Assembly: GCA_017881265.1 (NCBI GenBank)
Contig: JADGRA010000066.1
Location: 106,586-170,585, forward strand
Source: Myxococcaceae bacterium
GTDB lineage: Bacteria; Myxococcota; Myxococcia; Myxococcales; Myxococcaceae
Direction of reading: 5' to 3'
Length of the DNA: 64,000 nucleotides
Positions within the stretch are counted from its first letter, which is position 1. Each line of letters opens with the position of its first letter. The notes beneath the pieces were generated by a model that saw nothing but the letters and a program-made list of their open reading frames with translations, was not told where the DNA came from and searched no databases. Position numbers and translations under genes: made by a program. This document shows, one piece after another, positions 31,522-42,275 of the stretch.

Positions 31522-31986
31522 ATGCCCAGCCCCTCCCCCAGCTTGGAAGAGCTCGCCCAGGCGGCCGAGCGTCTCAACCGAAGCGCCCCGCTCGCCCACG
31601 CCGGCGTCCGCGTCTCCTTTCCAAGCCCGCAGCTGGTGGTGGCGGAGATTCCGGACGTCCGGGCCGAGCACCGGGGCGGCCTCGGGACCACGGCCGTCAA
31701 CGGCGGCGTGCTGGCGGCAGTGTTCGACCTGGTGGTGGGCTGCACGGCGCTGCTGGTCGACCCGCGACGGCCGAGCGCGACGGTGCAGCTGTCGATGAGT
31801 TTCGAGCGTCCCGTGTTGGGCGACACCCTACGGGCCGAGGGCCGAATCGACAGCCAGGGCCGGCGGACGCTGTTTGCCAGCGCGCGCATTCTCGACGCCC
31901 AGGGCCAGGTCTGTGCACGCTGTCAGGCGCTGGTGGCGCTCACCGGTGCGGGAGCCCGTCCGGGGGCAGCCGGAGAGGGGGCCTAG
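31522..31986 (+). CDS. PaaI-type hotdog-fold thioesterase
   Basis: 154 aa. The hotdog signature appears as HRGGLGTTAVNGGVLAAVFDL, with the Gly-Gly helix cap of PaaI-like thioesterases, followed by strands SATVQLSMSFERPV and LRAEGRI. Such enzymes hydrolyse acyl-CoA thioesters in the cytoplasm; the substrate is not predictable. I placed the start at ATG 31522, where GAGGG lies just upstream. It is divergent from the helicase and starts a short plus-strand run with a hypothetical and an acetyltransferase. Confidence 0.82.
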   Translation: MPSPSPSLEELAQAAERLNRSAPLAHAGVRVSFPSPQLVVAEIPDVRAEHRGGLGTTAVNGGVLAAVFDLVVGCTALLVDPRRPSATVQLSMSFERPVLGDTLRAEGRIDSQGRRTLFASARILDAQGQVCARCQALVALTGAGARPGAAGEGA

Positions 31987-32003
31987 AGGGTGCGGACGCG
32001 TCA

Positions 32004-32447
32004 ATGAGTCGCCAGCTCGCGCTGGGGGGCCAGCCGGTGCTGGTCGCGCGTTGGGCCGACGCCCCAGCGGTGGTGACGCAGCACCCACACCTCAATCGCC
32101 TCCTCCTCGTCGATGCGCGTCTGGACACCCCGGGCCTCGTCCCGCTGGTGCAGGCGGCGACCGCTCGGGGCTGCGCCCTCCTGGTGCTCCTGGGTCCCGA
32201 CACCGAGCGTGTCCTACATGCCGTGGAGGAGGCCTGCGGTCTGACCTCCCCTGGCCAACGCGTCGCCACCTCCTGGCATGACTCCGCCAAGGACGCGGAG
32301 GCCGCGCTGGACGCCTTCTCCCTCTTCAGCACCTGGGTGGGAGGCCCCGGCGGCATTCCTCTCCTGGTCACCGAGGACGAGGGGCTGGACGCCATCCTCG
32401 AAGCCGCGCGGACGCTCCGCGCCCGAACCACTAACCTTCTGCAGTGA
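32004..32447 (+). CDS. Hypothetical protein
   Basis: 147 aa, no family recognised. It looks like a compact alpha/beta cytoplasmic protein: strand-helix pairs such as NRLLLVDARLD, GCALLVLLGPD and GIPLLVTEDEGLDAILEAA, with no signal, membrane helix or metal motif. The central HDSAKDAEAALDAFSLF helix is amphipathic. It begins 17 nt after the thioesterase stop and probably shares its transcript. I cannot assign a function. Confidence 0.65.
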   Translation: MSRQLALGGQPVLVARWADAPAVVTQHPHLNRLLLVDARLDTPGLVPLVQAATARGCALLVLLGPDTERVLHAVEEACGLTSPGQRVATSWHDSAKDAEAALDAFSLFSTWVGGPGGIPLLVTEDEGLDAILEAARTLRARTTNLLQ

Positions 32448-32523
32448 CAAGCTGTCGAATGACGGGGCACGCTTTGGAGGTTGACGACGACCGGGCCTGC
32501 TTTTCCGGCGACAGTTGGCGTCG

Positions 32524-33021
32524 ATGCGCATGAAGGTCGAACTCCGCAAAGCCACGCCAGCCGACGCGGGGGCCCTGTGGAGCCTTTTCTCGGCCATTTT
32601 CGCCGAGGGGACGACTTACGCAGCCGACGAGACGACGACGCAGGCCAGCTTCATTCAGGACTGGTTCGGGCGTGGCGGCGAGCAATGGGTGGCCGAGGCG
32701 GAGGGCCATGTGGTGGGGGCCTACACCCTTCGCCCCAACCAGCCCGGCCGCGGAGCCCACGTCGCCACCGCTTCCTACGGCGTGGACGCCTCCGCTCGCG
32801 GCCTGGGGGTGGGCCAAGTCTTGGGCACGCACTCCCTGGAGCGCGCCGAGGCGCTCGGCTTTGCGGGCATCCAATTCAACTTCGTCGTGTCCACCAACGC
32901 CGCGGCCGTCCGGCTTTGGAAGGGGCTGGGCTTCCAGGTGCTGGCAACACTTCCCGGCGCCTTCCGGCACCGTCAGCTGGGAGTGGTGGACGCCTACGTC
33001 ATGTGGCGCGGCCTCGGGTGA
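32524..33021 (+). CDS. GNAT N-acetyltransferase
   Basis: 165 aa. The GNAT fold is visible: LRKATPADAGALWSLF at the start, strand GHVVGAYTLRPN, and motif A with VDASARGLGVGQVLGTHSLERA, then LGFAGIQFNFVVSTNAAAVRLWKGLGFQVL. It transfers an acetyl group from acetyl-CoA to an amine; the acceptor is unknown. I used ATG 32524 (ATG 32530 also possible). The last 28 nt overlap the convergent MYXO-CTERM gene, leaving no room for a separate terminator. Confidence 0.82.
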   Translation: MRMKVELRKATPADAGALWSLFSAIFAEGTTYAADETTTQASFIQDWFGRGGEQWVAEAEGHVVGAYTLRPNQPGRGAHVATASYGVDASARGLGVGQVLGTHSLERAEALGFAGIQFNFVVSTNAAAVRLWKGLGFQVLATLPGAFRHRQLGVVDAYVMWRGLG

Positions 33022-35117
33022 CGGCGATGGGAGCAGCGTCTGACCACCCAACAGGTACCGAGAAGCAGCAGCAGCGCAGGCATCGGGTAGGAAGCGCCGG
33101 CTGAGGTGCAGCCCCCGGAGGCGTTGGCCACGTTGACGGTGATGGAGGCCGAGGCACCCGCGCCATCGGTGTCGATGGTCCTCACTTGGAGGGTGTGGCT
33201 CCCATTCGGAACGGTGTGGGTGTCCCACAGGAAAGTGGACGCTGAGCCGATGGAGAGGTTCACGCCGTCGTCGAGGGTGAAGTGGAGGGTGCGAACAGAC
33301 GCATTCGCGCCAGCAGTGGCCAGCACACTCAGCAGCGTGTACTCGCTGACGGTGGAGCCGGCGGTCGGGGTGGTGATGGAGACGCGGGGAGGGGTATCCA
33401 CCTGCAGGGAAACGGTGGCTGCGTGCCCACCAGGTTGCGAAGCGCTGACGCCCGTCACCGTGACTGGGGACAGCGGGGCGCCCGGGGCATCCGGGGAGAC
33501 GCTGAGCGTCAGCACGGACGTCGTGGCGCCGGGCGTCAACGTGAGAGAACTGAGGGAGGCGCTCACCCCCGGGGGCAGTCCGCCCACTGCGGCCGACAGC
33601 GACACCGGTTCTACGGTGCCGTCGGTGACGGTGCCGCTCAGCGTGAACGTCTGGGAGCTCCCCGGAAGCAGGCGCGCCGTGGCGGGTGAGAGGGAAAGGC
33701 TCCACGCGTTCTGGGGGAGCAACTGCATCAGCAAGGACGCCGAATGCGTCGCCGCCCCAGTGGCCAGGACGACCAGCTGGCCGTCCTCGAAGAGCGGGGC
33801 GTCGGCGTCCGAGGACACCGTCAGGTTGGCCGCCTCGCCGACCTTCGGGAATGGGTTGTCGAAGCTCGCGTGCATTCCCGGCGGTAGCTGGGGAACGCTC
33901 AGGGCGAGGGGCTGGGGGCTTCCGTTGGTGAGCGTGGTCAGGACAGGGACGACGGCTGTCATGATGCCGCGCACGAGGGTGAGCGTGTTGGGGCTGAGCG
34001 AGATGGCGTAGTCATCCACGTCAAAGCGGCTCGAGACGCACGCCGCGACGTTGGGCTGGGCACCAGCATCGGCGTTCCACAAGACGTTCGAGAAGAGTTG
34101 CTGGACGGCGTAGCACCCCGCATCGGGGCCGCTGCAGCCAGGGATTCCATTCACGTCCAGGGTGTCCGTTTGCCAGGTGCACATGTCGCCAATCTCGCCC
34201 TGACTGTTGGTTTCGGTGTCGTACCAGCCGAGGGGGTAGTTGGTGGCGCTATCCTGATTTGAAAAGCCGTCGGTGATGGCCTCTCCCACCTCGTGCGAGG
34301 CGGCCACGCAGGTGTTGTCGAACGTGGTGCCCGTACCGCACCCGTCCTGGCAACCGTTGCTCCCGAGGTCGGGAACCACCGCGTAGAAGACGACGGGCCA
34401 GACCTGGTTGCCGCCCCCGTACTTCGGGCGTGCGACGAAGGAGCTGTGGTACGCGCAGAACTGCTGGCAGGACGTGTAGTCCGTCGGCGGGCGAAGCTGG
34501 AAGACAGTCACCTTCACGCTGGCGGGAAGGTGCACGACGTAGAGCGTGTTGCTGTCCGGGTTCGGAAGGTGCCCGTTCTTCATCTGCCAGAGGAGTTCCT
34601 GCTGGACGTCGGTGTCCTGGAGGCAGGTGAGCGTTTCCGGGTGAAACAAACCTCCCGTGCACGTCGGATAGACCGTCGACAGCACGGGAAGGGTATAGCT
34701 CCCTGCGAAGGTTCCGCGGCCAATCACTTGCTGGGAGCCAGGCTGGCCGGCGTGGCTACCCGCTTGCACGCTCAGCGTCGTGGAATACTCGGAGAGCCAG
34801 TCCATCCACTCGCTATTCGTCAGCGTCTGGTAGAAGCCCGCCATACCGACGGCGACGTCCGGGCTCACCGTGCTGTCCCAGAAGACGGCGTACACCTTGA
34901 CATTGGAAAGGACGGGCCCCCCGAAGTACTGCAGGTCCACCTGACAGGGGATGGACACGATGCCGCTTGGCAGAAGGACGCACTGGGGCACCGTGGCATC
35001 GCCCACCCGGGGCGCTGCAGGTCCGGAAGCGGAGCGCGGGCGAGTCAGTCGGACGCCGTCCGCTCCTGCTGGCGCAGCGGCAAGCAACACCGCCGCTGCG
35101 AGGTAGCGAATCCACAT
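32994..35117 (-). CDS. Secreted EXORDIUM-like putative metallohydrolase with MYXO-CTERM-type tail
   Basis: 707 aa. A signal peptide (residues 1-20, cut near PAGADG) precedes a ~300-aa domain with ASHEVGEAITD (H275, E276) and a later GEIGDMC, an arrangement similar to the HE motif in phosphate-induced protein 1/EXORDIUM-type proteins. About eleven cysteines here suggest disulfides. Two or three Ig-like beta domains follow, the last at ~580-665 (PPRVSITTPTAGSTV). The C-terminus has GGC (C670), a membrane segment (~678-692) and an Arg-rich end, the pattern of MYXO-CTERM sorting signals that are cut and surface-anchored in myxobacteria. GGAGGG before ATG 35117 supports this start. Enzymatic activity is inferred, not shown. 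Confidence 0.75.
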   Translation of the reverse strand: MWIRYLAAAVLLAAAPAGADGVRLTRPRSASGPAAPRVGDATVPQCVLLPSGIVSIPCQVDLQYFGGPVLSNVKVYAVFWDSTVSPDVAVGMAGFYQTLTNSEWMDWLSEYSTTLSVQAGSHAGQPGSQQVIGRGTFAGSYTLPVLSTVYPTCTGGLFHPETLTCLQDTDVQQELLWQMKNGHLPNPDSNTLYVVHLPASVKVTVFQLRPPTDYTSCQQFCAYHSSFVARPKYGGGNQVWPVVFYAVVPDLGSNGCQDGCGTGTTFDNTCVAASHEVGEAITDGFSNQDSATNYPLGWYDTETNSQGEIGDMCTWQTDTLDVNGIPGCSGPDAGCYAVQQLFSNVLWNADAGAQPNVAACVSSRFDVDDYAISLSPNTLTLVRGIMTAVVPVLTTLTNGSPQPLALSVPQLPPGMHASFDNPFPKVGEAANLTVSSDADAPLFEDGQLVVLATGAATHSASLLMQLLPQNAWSLSLSPATARLLPGSSQTFTLSGTVTDGTVEPVSLSAAVGGLPPGVSASLSSLTLTPGATTSVLTLSVSPDAPGAPLSPVTVTGVSASQPGGHAATVSLQVDTPPRVSITTPTAGSTVSEYTLLSVLATAGANASVRTLHFTLDDGVNLSIGSASTFLWDTHTVPNGSHTLQVRTIDTDGAGASASITVNVANASGGCTSAGASYPMPALLLLLGTCWVVRRCSHRRHPRPRHMT

Positions 35118-35389
35118 GCAGGCGCCCTCCCCCCGTCCGCGCTGACGCCTTCCTCTATACGTCTGCGGCGAGACAACGGCCAGCGGGCTACGCCGCACGA
35201 TGCCAACCCCCGGGGTTCAAAAAAGGGTCGGTTCCTCCATCAGCGCGCCGTACCAGCGGTTCTGTCGCCGCAGGCAAGGGTTTGCCGACGGCGGCGGTCA
35301 GGCCAAAGCCCGTGGGGGGGGCAGGACGGCCAGGCCGCGGCGGAAAGACTTTCCAGCGCGGCCGCTGGCCGTTAAGGGCGCAGCCCAGC

Positions 35390-36670
35390 ATGCGTCGGCC
35401 TCGCCTTCACTACGCTTGGGTTGTTGCCGGCACCACCTTCGTCACCCTTCTGTGCGCAGCCGGTGTCCGGGCCACGCCCAGCATCCTGATTGTGCCGCTG
35501 GAGGAGGCCTTCGGCTGGTCGCGGGCCACCATCTCCTCGGCGGTGTCCATCAACCTGCTCCTGTACGGGCTGATGGGGCCCTTCGCCGCCGCGCTGATGG
35601 AGCGCTTCGGCATCCGCCGCGTCGTCGTGGTGTCCCTCACCGTCATCTGCCTCGGGGTCGCCCTCACCACGCAGATGACGCACCCCTGGCAGCTCCTTCT
35701 CTGCTGGGGGGTGCTGGTGGGCCTCGGCACCGGCACCACTGCCACGGTGCTGGGCGCTACCGTCGTCGCCCGCTGGTTTCAGGAACGCCGGGGGCTGGTG
35801 ATGGGCGTCCTGACGGCCGCCACCGCCACCGGACAGCTCATCTTCCTCCCCGTCCTGGCGGCCCTGGTTCAGCGGCGGGGCTGGCAGAGCGTCCCCACCC
35901 TGGTGGCGTGCGTGCTGGCGTGCGTCATCCCCCTGGTGGCCCTCCTGGTGCGCGACCGTCCCGCGGACCTTGGCCTGGCCCCCTACGGGGCGCCGCCGGG
36001 CAGCGTGGAGCCCCCGCGTGCCAGGCGCTCGCCGCTGGGCAACGCGCTGGCCGTGCTGCGCAAGGGGGCGCGCAACCGCGACTTCTGGCTCCTCTTCGCC
36101 AGTTTCTTCGTCTGCGGGGCGACCACCAACGGCCTGGTGGGCACCCACCTGGTGCCGGCCTGCATGGACCACGGCATTCCGGAGGTCCGCGCCGCGGGGC
36201 TGCTGGCGATGATGGGCGTCTTCGACTTGGTGGGCACCACCGCGTCGGGCTGGCTCTCCGACAGGCGCGACAGCCGCTGGTTGCTGTTTTGGTACTACGG
36301 GCTGCGCGGTCTGTCGCTGCTCTTCCTGCCCTTCGCCTTCGAGATGTCGGAAGGGGCCCTCGCCGTCTTCGCCATCTTCTATGGCCTGGACTGGATTGCC
36401 ACCGTGCCACCGACGATGAAGCTGACCACGGACGTCTTCGGGCCGCAGGATGCGCCGGTGGCCTTTGGGTGGATTTTTGCCGGCCACCAGATGGGTGCGA
36501 GCTTCGGCGCGCTCGGCGCCGGCATCATTCGCACCTCCACCGCCACCTACACCCTGGCCTTCCTCGCCGCGGGGGCCTTCTGTCTGGTGGCCTCGGTGCT
36601 GGTCCTGCGCATCGCGCGCTTCAAGACGGACGTCGGTCGTGCCGTCTCCTCGGCGCCCTCGCATGCCTGA
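35390..36670 (+). CDS. MFS transporter
   Basis: 426 aa with about twelve membrane segments in two halves split by a polar loop (~195-225, DRPADLGLAPYGAPPG). The first-half loop between helices 2 and 3 reads ALMERFGIRR, and the second-half counterpart reads SGWLSDRRDSRWLL, the conserved MFS G-x3-D/E-R-x-G-R-R/K type. Overall it resembles the monocarboxylate/oxalate group of MFS carriers (YAWVVAG start, GWSRATIS). The substrate is unknown. ATG 35390 precedes the first helix directly. Confidence 0.88.
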   Translation: MRRPRLHYAWVVAGTTFVTLLCAAGVRATPSILIVPLEEAFGWSRATISSAVSINLLLYGLMGPFAAALMERFGIRRVVVVSLTVICLGVALTTQMTHPWQLLLCWGVLVGLGTGTTATVLGATVVARWFQERRGLVMGVLTAATATGQLIFLPVLAALVQRRGWQSVPTLVACVLACVIPLVALLVRDRPADLGLAPYGAPPGSVEPPRARRSPLGNALAVLRKGARNRDFWLLFASFFVCGATTNGLVGTHLVPACMDHGIPEVRAAGLLAMMGVFDLVGTTASGWLSDRRDSRWLLFWYYGLRGLSLLFLPFAFEMSEGALAVFAIFYGLDWIATVPPTMKLTTDVFGPQDAPVAFGWIFAGHQMGASFGALGAGIIRTSTATYTLAFLAAGAFCLVASVLVLRIARFKTDVGRAVSSAPSHA

Positions 36671-36687
36671 CACCAGCGGCCGCTAAG

Positions 36688-38337
36688 GTGCCCGACGTGG
36701 CGCGTCTTGTCCCCCTCGGAGGCCTGGGCGAAATCGGCCTTAACGCCATGGTCTTCGAATTGGGGGGTGAGCGACTCCTCGTGGACGCCGGCCTCATGTT
36801 TCCCGGGCCGGACTTCCCAGGCGTGGACATCCTCGTCCCCGACTTCACCTACGCCCTCTCCGGCCCACCCCTCTCGGGCCTGGTCCTCACCCACGCCCAC
36901 GAGGACCACATCGGCGCCGTCGCGCATCTGCTCCGCCAGCGGCCAGTTCCCGTCTACGGGACGCGGCTCACCTTGGGCATGCTGGCGCAGAGGCTGGACG
37001 AGGCCGGGGTGGAGGCCGAGCTGCGGGAGTTTTCCCCCGGCGAGCGCGTCCGGGTGGGCAACCACTTCGACGTCGAGCCGTTCCGCGTCGCCCACTCGCT
37101 GCCGGATGCCGTCGGCCTGGTGCTGCACACCCCCCAGGGGGCGCTGGTGCACACCGGGGATTTCAAGCTCGACGACGTCCCGCTGGATGGGCGCCCGACC
37201 GACATCCAGCGCCTGGGGGAGCTGGGAGACGCAGGCGTGCTCTGCCTGCTCAGCGACTCCACCAATGCCGAAGTGCAGGGCGAGACGCCCCCGGAGCGCC
37301 TGGTGGCGGAGACGTTTGCGCGTCTACTGCCAGCCGCACCAGGGCGGGTGCTGGTGGCCATGTTCGCCTCACAGCTGCACCGGGTGCAGCACCTCTTTGA
37401 GTTGTGCCAGCGCACTGGTCGCCGGGTGGTGCTTGCCGGCCGGGCCATGGTGCGCAACGTGGAGCTGGCCCAGCGCCTGGGCTACCTGCGCGTCCCCGAC
37501 GGGCTGCTCGCCGAGCCGGCGCAGGGGGCTTCCCTACCGCCGGCGCACGTCTGCATCCTCACCACCGGCGCACAAGGGGAGCCGCTGGCCGCCCTCACCC
37601 AGATGCTCCAGCCCGAGGCCGAGCCTCTCCGGGTGCGGGCGGGCGACACGGTGCTCGTCTCGGCACGCACCATTCCCGGAAACGAACGGGCGGTGCATGC
37701 CCTTTTGGACGCGCTCATCTCGGCTGGCGCCCGCGTGGTGCACGCCGGCGTCGAGCCGGGCATTCACGTGTCCGGACATGCAGCGCGCGCCCAGCAGCGC
37801 CGCGTGCTGGACCTGGTGCGCCCCCGTGCCTTCGTCCCCATTCACGGCGAGGTGCGCCAGCTGGCGGCGCACCTGGAGCTGGCCCGGGAGGCGGGGGTGC
37901 CGGCCGACCAGCGCCTGTTGTTGCGCGATGGGGACGTGCTGGATTTCTCCTCCGGGGAGGGACGCCTGGTCGGGACGGTTCCGGCGGGACGGATTGCGCA
38001 GAGCCGTGGCGGCGGCGGCGACGTCTCGGCGGAGTCGCTGGCCGACCGCCGCCGGCTGGCCCAGGGCGGGGTGGTGGCAGCGGCGGTGGTGCTGGCCGCC
38101 GACCGACGTTCCTTCGCCGGCCCGCCCCGGCTGTCCGGGCGGGGCCTCACCCGCGAGGAGGAACTGGTGCTGGAGGGTGCGGCGGGGGACGTCCAGGCCC
38201 TCCTGGAGGAGGTGAGCCCGGCGCTGCGGGCCGACGACGCCTGGCTGCGGGAGGAGCTGGTCCGGGTGGTCCGCCGGGTTTTCCGGGAACGGACGGGGCG
38301 GCGACCCCCGGTGGTGCCCCTCGTCTTCAAGCTCTGA
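36688..38337 (+). CDS. rnj: Ribonuclease J
   Basis: 549 aa, normal for the family. The metallo-beta-lactamase/beta-CASP core is plain: LGGLGEIGLNAMV at the start, zinc motif H69-A-H71-E-D73-H74, HTGDFKLD, a beta-CASP block from ~200 (DSTNAEVQGETPPE), and GHAARAQQRRVLDLVRP then PIHGEVRQLAAH. A ~100-aa C-terminal domain follows. RNase J degrades and matures RNA from 5' ends and by internal cuts. The frame starts at GTG 36688 (another GTG at 36697). It follows the MFS gene with 17 nt between them. Confidence 0.93.
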   Translation: MPDVARLVPLGGLGEIGLNAMVFELGGERLLVDAGLMFPGPDFPGVDILVPDFTYALSGPPLSGLVLTHAHEDHIGAVAHLLRQRPVPVYGTRLTLGMLAQRLDEAGVEAELREFSPGERVRVGNHFDVEPFRVAHSLPDAVGLVLHTPQGALVHTGDFKLDDVPLDGRPTDIQRLGELGDAGVLCLLSDSTNAEVQGETPPERLVAETFARLLPAAPGRVLVAMFASQLHRVQHLFELCQRTGRRVVLAGRAMVRNVELAQRLGYLRVPDGLLAEPAQGASLPPAHVCILTTGAQGEPLAALTQMLQPEAEPLRVRAGDTVLVSARTIPGNERAVHALLDALISAGARVVHAGVEPGIHVSGHAARAQQRRVLDLVRPRAFVPIHGEVRQLAAHLELAREAGVPADQRLLLRDGDVLDFSSGEGRLVGTVPAGRIAQSRGGGGDVSAESLADRRRLAQGGVVAAAVVLAADRRSFAGPPRLSGRGLTREEELVLEGAAGDVQALLEEVSPALRADDAWLREELVRVVRRVFRERTGRRPPVVPLVFKL

Positions 38338-38399
38338 TAGAAGCCCTCCCGCCCCGGGGGCCCGTGAACCCCTGGAATTGCTAGCCCTTCTCCCAGCTG

Positions 38400-39493
38400 A
38401 TGCTTCCTTCGGCCTCCACCGTCCTCGTCGCGGCCTTCGCGCTCGCGCCTTCCCCTGCCGTCCCGCGGGAGGAGCCCTGCGTCCGCAAGGTGAGTGAACT
38501 TCCCCGGCGCCCGCGCGTGGACGGGGACCTGCGCGACCTTGTGGGCACCACCCCGGTGCTGACCCGGGCGGCCTCCGGCCACACGGATGGGCTCAGCCTG
38601 CGCGCCGCCGTCTTCGTGGACACGCTGTACCTGGGCCTGGAAGTCACCGGGGACGCAACGGAAGCGCCGCTGGCGCTTACCGTGGGCCTGCATTCGCCCG
38701 AAGCCGGGGTGGCCGCCCCGGGTCACCTTTTCCACCTAGGCCCGGACGGTAAGCGCCCCTCCACGGCGGAGGAGGCCCCGGCGTATGCCTTGGCGGCGCT
38801 AGAGGCTGCCGTGGTGCGGACCCCCCGGGGCTGGGCCGTGGAGGTGGCACTCCCCCCCCTCTCCCTCCCCCGGCTGCCCGCGCATGGGGCGCTCCTCCTC
38901 GAGTTGTGCGTCACCGAAGGCGCCCTGGACCCCGCCGCCCAGCACCCGTCCAGCTGCCCTTCGGGCGGCCCTTCCACGGTCCGTCTGGACTTGCCGGAGT
39001 CGCTGCTCTCGGGCCTCCGCGCGCGCGTCCCGCCCGAAGTCATCGGGCTGGAAGCGCGACCCGGTGGGTGGGTGGGCTTCGGGGAGCGGATTGAGCCACG
39101 GTGGATTCTTGCCGACAAGCCGCTGACGCTGCCCAGCCTGCGCGCGCTGGTGAGCGACAGCTCGCTCGACCCGGCCGCGTTGCGTCTTTACATTCCCGAC
39201 CGCATGACGCTGCCGGACGGCGGGGCCGTCCTGGGCGTCCTCACCGGCCTCGACCCCTTCGATGCCGAGGATGCGTGCTCGCCCGACCGCGAGGTGCGTT
39301 TCCTCTTGTACCGGGTGAAGGGGCGGCTGGCTGAGCGGGTGCTGGACTGGCCTGCCCGCAGTTGTGCGCTGGGGCGGGCGCTCTCGGTGTCCCTCGACCC
39401 GAGCGGCGAGTTGACGGTTGGCTACTCGAGCGGCGCCACGGTGCGTTTCATCTGGAGTCACGACCACTTCGAGCGAACGGAGTACGGAAGCCT

Positions 39494-39497
<4 letters not shown>
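38400..39497 (+). CDS. Secreted hypothetical protein with CBM9-like N-terminal domain
   Basis: 365 aa. A short signal-like start (residues 2-20) is followed by [13 protein letters not shown] and [19 protein letters not shown], the strand pattern of the CBM9-like sandwich (I-D-G-x-L-D and LYV/L-x-V). Cysteines at C27 and near 178 and 190 suggest disulfides. The C-terminal half has no family I recognise. It probably acts in the periplasm or outside. The stop overlaps the rimO GTG by 4 nt, which is odd given the unrelated roles. Function unknown. Confidence 0.6.
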
Positions 39498-40873
<1,376 letters not shown>

Positions 40874-40889
40874 TCGCCCAGACGCCTAG

Positions 40890-42275
40890 CTAGTGGAGTG
40901 GCGGCTTTCCTGGGTCCCCGGGCTCGCCCGCTTCGGGCGCCGGCACGCTCGGGGCTGCGGGAGGCCGTGCCGGGGCGGCGGAGGCGGCCACCGGTGGGCG
41001 CCCGGAGCAGGCACACACGGTGCGGCCCGCTGGCAGCGCTTGCGCGTAGAGGCAAGTGCCGCTGCACGGCCTCTGGACACCGGCCACCCCCAGCTCCCCT
41101 GTCCAGGCCGGCACGCTCGCCAGCTCCCGGGCACATTCGGGCAAGGCCTGCTCCAGCCCCTCCCAGGGGATGGCCACTTCGAGGCTGGCCCCGGGGTCCT
41201 CGGGGCCCAGCGTGAGGCCCACCCGGCAGCTGTGCACCCCGACGTGCGCCGGCTCGAGGGGCACCTGGCCACCACTGTCCAGCATCTGCCAAGAGATGAA
41301 ACGGACGAGGGTCCCGTCGTGCGTCGAGTCCGAGGACAGGTGCGTCCAGGACTGGGGGCCCGCGCCTCCCTCCACGGGGGGCGGGCGCCGGTACAGCACC
41401 AGCTGGTGGCCGCGCAGGTCAATCAGCGTCCGGAAGTGTCCCCAGGCGTCCGCGCCGAGAACGCCAGACGGCGGGGCCGCCGGACGCGGTGGGCCCTCGC
41501 CGGCAGGGGCGTCGTCGGGAAGGACGGTGACGGCGACGTGGTGCAGCTCCCACCCCGGGGCAAGCGCCAGCGAGCGCGGCGAAAACGCCGCCATGGGCGC
41601 GCGCGCGCCCACGTCCTTCCCCACCAGGGCCCGCCCGGCGGCCGCCGACACCTGCACGCGTTCGCTGGCCGTGGCCAGCAGCATGGGCAGGGTGAGGGGG
41701 CTGCCGGTGGTGTCGAGCTGCACGGCCAGCGAGGGCCGGTCGGTCCGGGGGTCCAGCGCGAGCTCGAGCGCCACCGACTCCTCGGCCTGGTACTTGGGCG
41801 GCGGCGGCGTCTCGGCGTGAAACGTCACTGTGCGCGCGCCGGGGTCGACTTCCAGGACGAAGCCGACGAGCACTTCGGAGCCCAGGGTGAGGTCGCAGCC
41901 TGCGCCAGCGTCCCGCAGCGCCCGGACGTCCCCGAGGGTCCGGCCGCCCAGCCGCACGTCGCTCGCCACCACCTGCTCCTCGACGACGACATCGGGGCCA
42001 CCGTCGGCAAGGGTGGTGGGGCCTGGCGTGCGCACGCGGGCCACCACGTTCGGCACCGAGTCGAAGCAGCCGTCCGTCACCCGGGAGAGGGGCTCCTCGA
42101 CGGCGAGATGGATGACGGCCTTGTGGCCGCCGACGCTGCCGTCCAGGGCGAGGGCCAGCGACCATCCGGGGCGAAGCGGGAAGCGCTGGCCGCTGAGGGC
42201 GCGGGGGGTGAAGGGCGTGAGGTGGACGCACGCCGCTGCAGCGAGCAGCAGACCGGCTCCGCGCAGGCCCTTCAT
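40890..42275 (-). CDS. Exported protein with tandem degenerate retropepsin-like folds
   Basis: 461 aa. A signal with a Cys (LLLAAAAC, C16) suggests a lipoprotein, though the lipobox is imperfect. Two stretches look like retropepsin-type aspartic-protease halves: LALALDGS near D45 with a later LGSEVLVGFVLEVDPGARTV, and AVQLDTTGSPLTLP (D188) with GVLGADAWGHFRTLIDLRG. In both, the catalytic D-T/S-G is changed (D-G-S; D-T-T-G). The C-terminal ~60 residues are Pro/Ala-rich with a Cys cluster (CSGTCLY and CACSG). I infer a protein that keeps the fold but has probably lost activity. Its ATG overlaps the lolA stop (ATGA). Confidence 0.6.
   Translation of the reverse strand: MKGLRGAGLLLAAAACVHLTPFTPRALSGQRFPLRPGWSLALALDGSVGGHKAVIHLAVEEPLSRVTDGCFDSVPNVVARVRTPGPTTLADGGPDVVVEEQVVASDVRLGGRTLGDVRALRDAGAGCDLTLGSEVLVGFVLEVDPGARTVTFHAETPPPPKYQAEESVALELALDPRTDRPSLAVQLDTTGSPLTLPMLLATASERVQVSAAAGRALVGKDVGARAPMAAFSPRSLALAPGWELHHVAVTVLPDDAPAGEGPPRPAAPPSGVLGADAWGHFRTLIDLRGHQLVLYRRPPPVEGGAGPQSWTHLSSDSTHDGTLVRFISWQMLDSGGQVPLEPAHVGVHSCRVGLTLGPEDPGASLEVAIPWEGLEQALPECARELASVPAWTGELGVAGVQRPCSGTCLYAQALPAGRTVCACSGRPPVAASAAPARPPAAPSVPAPEAGEPGDPGKPPLH

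Noticed and set aside
35154..35159. TATAGA-type -10 box before the MYXO-CTERM gene
   Set aside because: No -35 box at 16-18 nt; too weak alone.
35211..35232. Hairpin aacccc/ggggtt near a run of A
   Set aside because: On neither strand does a T-run follow the stem, so it is not a standard terminator.
35200..36687. Open frame that would lengthen RNase J to 1045 aa
   Set aside because: It overlaps the MFS gene in another frame and has no recognisable domain; the RNase J core begins at 36688.
40880..40890. ctagctag palindrome between rimO and the lipoprotein-like gene
   Set aside because: Short and without stem support; no function can be argued.
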